From Halomonas socia (GTDB taxonomy: Bacteria > Pseudomonadota > Gammaproteobacteria > Pseudomonadales > Halomonadaceae): a DNA stretch of 64,000 bases. The position numbers and the translations under genes were made by a program. Of the stretch, positions 61,701-64,000 are shown piece by piece (the stretch's first letter is position 1; every line of letters starts with the position of its first letter). The stretch is taken from the NCBI RefSeq assembly GCF_010977575.1, contig NZ_CP048812.1, positions 2,356,001-2,420,000 on the forward strand, in the 5' to 3' direction. The notes under the pieces were generated by a model, which had not been told where the DNA came from, did not search any database, and saw nothing but the letters and a program-made list of their open reading frames with translations.

Positions 61701-61730
61701 CATTGCTACGGATAGTGCATCATGATGTGG

Positions 61731-63427
61731 TCAATTACCCATCAGCGGATCCGTCACACCGATCACATAGAAGGCGATCAACGCGATGATGCCGGTGAAC
61801 GTCAGGTAGTAGATCGTCGGCAGGATGGTCTTGCGGATGGTCGTGCCCTCGCGACCCAGCAGGCCAACGGTGGCGGACGCCGCGACCACGTTGTGGATGG
61901 CGATCATGTTACCTGCCGCGGCACCTACCGCCTGCAGGGCGACCATCATGGCCGTGGAGATCCCAAGCTGCTCGGCGACGTTGAATTGGAACTCGGCGAG
62001 CATCAGGTTGGCGGCGGTGTTGGAGCCGGCAATGAAGGCCCCCAGGCCACCCACGGCAGGTGCGAACAGCGGATAGACATCGCCTACGCTATTGGCCACG
62101 AACTGCGCCATTGCCACCGGCATCGAAACCAGGTCCGAGCCATTGACGCCGGAGTTGATCAGGATCCGCACCATCGGGATGGTGAAGATCAGCACGAAAC
62201 CGGCGCCAATGATGGTCTTGGTCGACTCGCCGAACGCCCTCTGTAGTTCACCGACCTTCATGCGATGGATCAGTGCCGTGAGCAGCACCACGAACACCAG
62301 AATGCCACCAGGCAGGTACAGTGGCTCGAGACTGCCCGAGACGCCGCTCTCGCCGAGAATATCGCTCCAGCCGAAGCTCAGTGAGTTGAGCGCTTCGCGT
62401 ACCGGCTCGACGGTGCGCGAGATCACCAGCAACACGGCCAGCAGCACGTAGGGGACCCAGCCCATGAAGGTCGACAGCGGCTGCTTGCCGGCGATGTCGT
62501 CCATCTTGATCTCGAGCTTGCCGATCCACTCGTCGAGCCACTGCTCGCGGGGGGGAAGTCCCAGGTGTCCTTGGGCATCAGGAAGCCGCGGCGTGCCGCC
62601 GGTACGACGATGGCGAGGCCGACCATGGCACCGATCATCGACGGGAACTCCGGCCCGAGCAGCACCCCGGCCAGCATGTAGGGCACCACGAAGGCAACCC
62701 CGGCGAAGATCGCGAAGGGTGTGATCGACAGGCCTTCCTTCCACGAGCGATTGGCGCCGAAGAAGCGCACCATGATCACCACCATGATCAGCGGCATCAG
62801 GATGCCGACGATACCGTGGATGATCGCCACTTCCGCGGCGATCAGCCGGAAGTACTCGGTCCAGGTAGCGCCGTCGGCGGCCAGGCGCTCGGTAATCGCG
62901 CTCTGGTTTACACCGCCGGTCACGCCCACCACGATTGGCGTACCCACCGCACCGAAGGAGACCGGGGTGGATTGGATCATCATGCCGACCACGACGGCGG
63001 CCAGCGCCGGGAAGCCCAGTGCCACCATCAACGGCGCTGCCACGGCGGCGGGGGTGCCGAACCCGGAGGCACCTTCGATGAAGCAGCCGAACAGCCAGGC
63101 GACGATGATCGCCTGCACGCGGCGGTCCGGGCTGATGCCCGAGAAGCCGTTGCGGATGGCGGAGATGCCACCCGAGTACTTCATGGCATTGAGCAGCAGG
63201 ATGGCGCCGAAGATGATCCACAGGATCGAGAGGGTGAGGATTAGCCCCTGCAGCGAGGAGGCCACGACCCGGGTGAAGGTCATGTCCCAGGCCACCAGGG
63301 CAATCAATGCGGTGACGATGAAGACGATCGGCATGGCCACCTTGGCGGCCATGCGAAAGCCAATCAGCAGTACACCGGCCAACAGCAATGGCGTGAACGC
63401 CAATAGCGCGAGTACAGTGTCATTCAT
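61731..63427 (-). pseudogene. lldP: L-lactate permease, broken by one frameshift
   Basis: The N-terminal frame starts [20 protein letters not shown] at 63427 and has [22 protein letters not shown] then [20 protein letters not shown], the LctP signature. It runs to KDTWDFPP. The C-terminal frame resumes [14 protein letters not shown] and continues with PAVGGLGAFIAGSNTAANLM and IAIHNVVAASATVG to the end. One more C in the coding-strand C7 run (G7 on the plus strand, 62549-62555) would give one reading frame of about 565 residues with some 13 helices. The intact carrier imports L-lactate, D-lactate and glycolate with protons. Confidence 0.87.
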
Positions 63428-63836
63428 GAGGCAAGTTTCCTCTTGTTTTTCAAGCATCGTGGACGATGCCAGCAACGGGAGTGAGACGCTTGCGTGTCCA
63501 ATGGGATACCAGCGATGGCTGTCATCCCGGCGAACCGTCGCCGTGGACGGGTAGTGGGAAGATAATCGTATTAGTTGCTTCGATGCCACATGTGGGTAAT
63601 TGGTATGACCAGTGCGTTGCGAGACAGTTATTTATTGTTAACTATATGAAATTCAATGGATAATAACCATTTTTCGTGAGAAATTCTGGTTCTTTCGGGT
63701 GGCTTGGGGCCCCTAGCGTTCGACTAATGGACAGTGGGTTATATCAGCTGCGGGAAAGAAGCTAAGCCGGTGATAGTCTGAAACTAATTCTGCGATTGAG
63801 TGAAACGATAATGCTATTGGTGAGGAGTAAGCCCTG
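63428..63836. other. Divergent gap between the lactate permease and GST genes
   Basis: These 409 bases hold no supported gene. They contain a FadR-type site at 63601-63611, an A/T-rich stretch at 63629-63670 likely to hold promoters, and GAGGAG before the GST start. Confidence 0.5.
63601..63611. promoter_or_regulatory. FadR/LldR-type operator TGGTATGACCA before the lactate permease
   Basis: TGGT-ATG-ACCA is a perfect-arm dyad, and with the preceding AAT it reads AATTGGTNNNACCA, which fits the known consensus of the PdhR/LldR/GlcC group. It stands about 175 bp before the lldP start. No lldR gene is in the window; GlcC at 39.7 kb is a candidate binder. Confidence 0.6.
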
Positions 63837-64000
63837 ATGTCTCCCGTGCTATACGACCTTAGTGGCAAAGATGATGCGCTGCGGTTTTCACCCTATTGCT
63901 GGCGAGTGAAGTTGGCGCTGGCACACAAAGGGCTCGACGTCGAAACGCGACCTTGGCACTTCGTCGACAAGGACGCACTGGCCTTTTCTGGCCAGGGGGC
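63837..64000 (+). CDS. Glutathione S-transferase family protein, 5' end only
   Basis: The frame opens at the ATG at 63837 after GAGGAG and runs off the window. The 54 visible residues (LYDLSGKDDALRFSPYCWRV, then KLALAHKGLDVETRPWHFVD) form the beta-alpha-beta start of the thioredoxin-like GST domain, with Ser-Pro-Tyr-Cys as the likely glutathione-activating region. Subclass cannot be set from this fragment. Confidence 0.82.
   Translation, partial: MSPVLYDLSGKDDALRFSPYCWRVKLALAHKGLDVETRPWHFVDKDALAFSGQG

Noticed and set aside
1-64000. tRNA, rRNA, CRISPR arrays or prophage genes
   Set aside because: I saw no cloverleaf-like conserved arms, no rRNA-like conserved blocks, no regularly spaced identical repeats and no phage structural or integrase genes.

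Overview
The window looks like chromosomal accessory and catabolic DNA from a high-GC, halophilic gammaproteobacterium of the Halomonas type. The evidence is a gamma-butyrobetaine/betaine locus, a choline-O-sulfatase with a BCCT osmolyte carrier and its dedicated LysR regulator, many sugar-acid and organic-acid uptake systems, and codon use strongly biased to G/C. Species cannot be fixed from the sequence alone. I saw no rRNA, tRNA, CRISPR or prophage genes; the one mobile element is an IS1380-type insertion sequence at 59.0-60.6 kb.

Layout. 0-2.7 kb: quaternary-amine binding protein (cut by the window edge), gamma-butyrobetaine dioxygenase (frameshifted) and a divergent LysR. 2.7-6.1 kb: threonine aldolase, MtfA peptidase, GNAT-nitrilase fusion. 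6.1-10.7 kb: an ugpCBAE-type ABC importer preceded by Pho-box-like repeats. 10.7-19.8 kb: LysR, a PotABCD-type importer (one permease frameshifted), HAD hydrolase, DAO-type flavoprotein, GNAT and 2-hydroxyacid dehydrogenase, probably for uptake and oxidation of an amine or amino acid. 19.8-27.9 kb: LysR, UxaA/GarD dehydratase, semialdehyde dehydrogenase, HpaI-type aldolase (frameshifted) and the TctCBA tripartite tricarboxylate transporter, which fits hexarate use. 28.0-30.8 kb: a small remnant of a second ugpE-like gene, a glutaredoxin-MauE fusion, ChaC, an EamA exporter and a DksA-like zinc-finger protein. 30.8-35.1 kb: BCCT carrier, choline sulfatase and LysR. 35.2-40.5 kb: glycolate oxidase glcDEF with glcG and divergent glcC. 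40.5-51.4 kb: an FCD-type GntR regulator and a TRAP-transporter catabolic operon (GlcG-like, dctPQM, enoyl-CoA hydratase, CoA transferase, glyoxylate-type aminotransferase, FAD/Fe-S 2-hydroxyacid dehydrogenase). 51.5-58.7 kb: a second TRAP system with lactonase-like amidohydrolase, beta-hydroxyacid dehydrogenase, PdxA homologue and L-fuconate dehydratase. 59.0-60.6 kb: the IS. 60.7-64 kb: LysR, L-lactate permease (frameshifted) and the start of a glutathione S-transferase.

The genes form a series of self-contained import-plus-catabolism cassettes, mostly with a divergent regulator. Three cross-cassette patterns stand out. A near-identical 16-bp palindrome lies in front of both TRAP operons, so the GntR protein may control both. 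All five junctions between a solute-binding protein gene and its downstream permease gene carry a strong intercistronic stem-loop. Four otherwise good genes are each broken by what looks like loss of one C in a coding-strand C-run, which suggests base-calling error or recent slippage rather than long-term decay.
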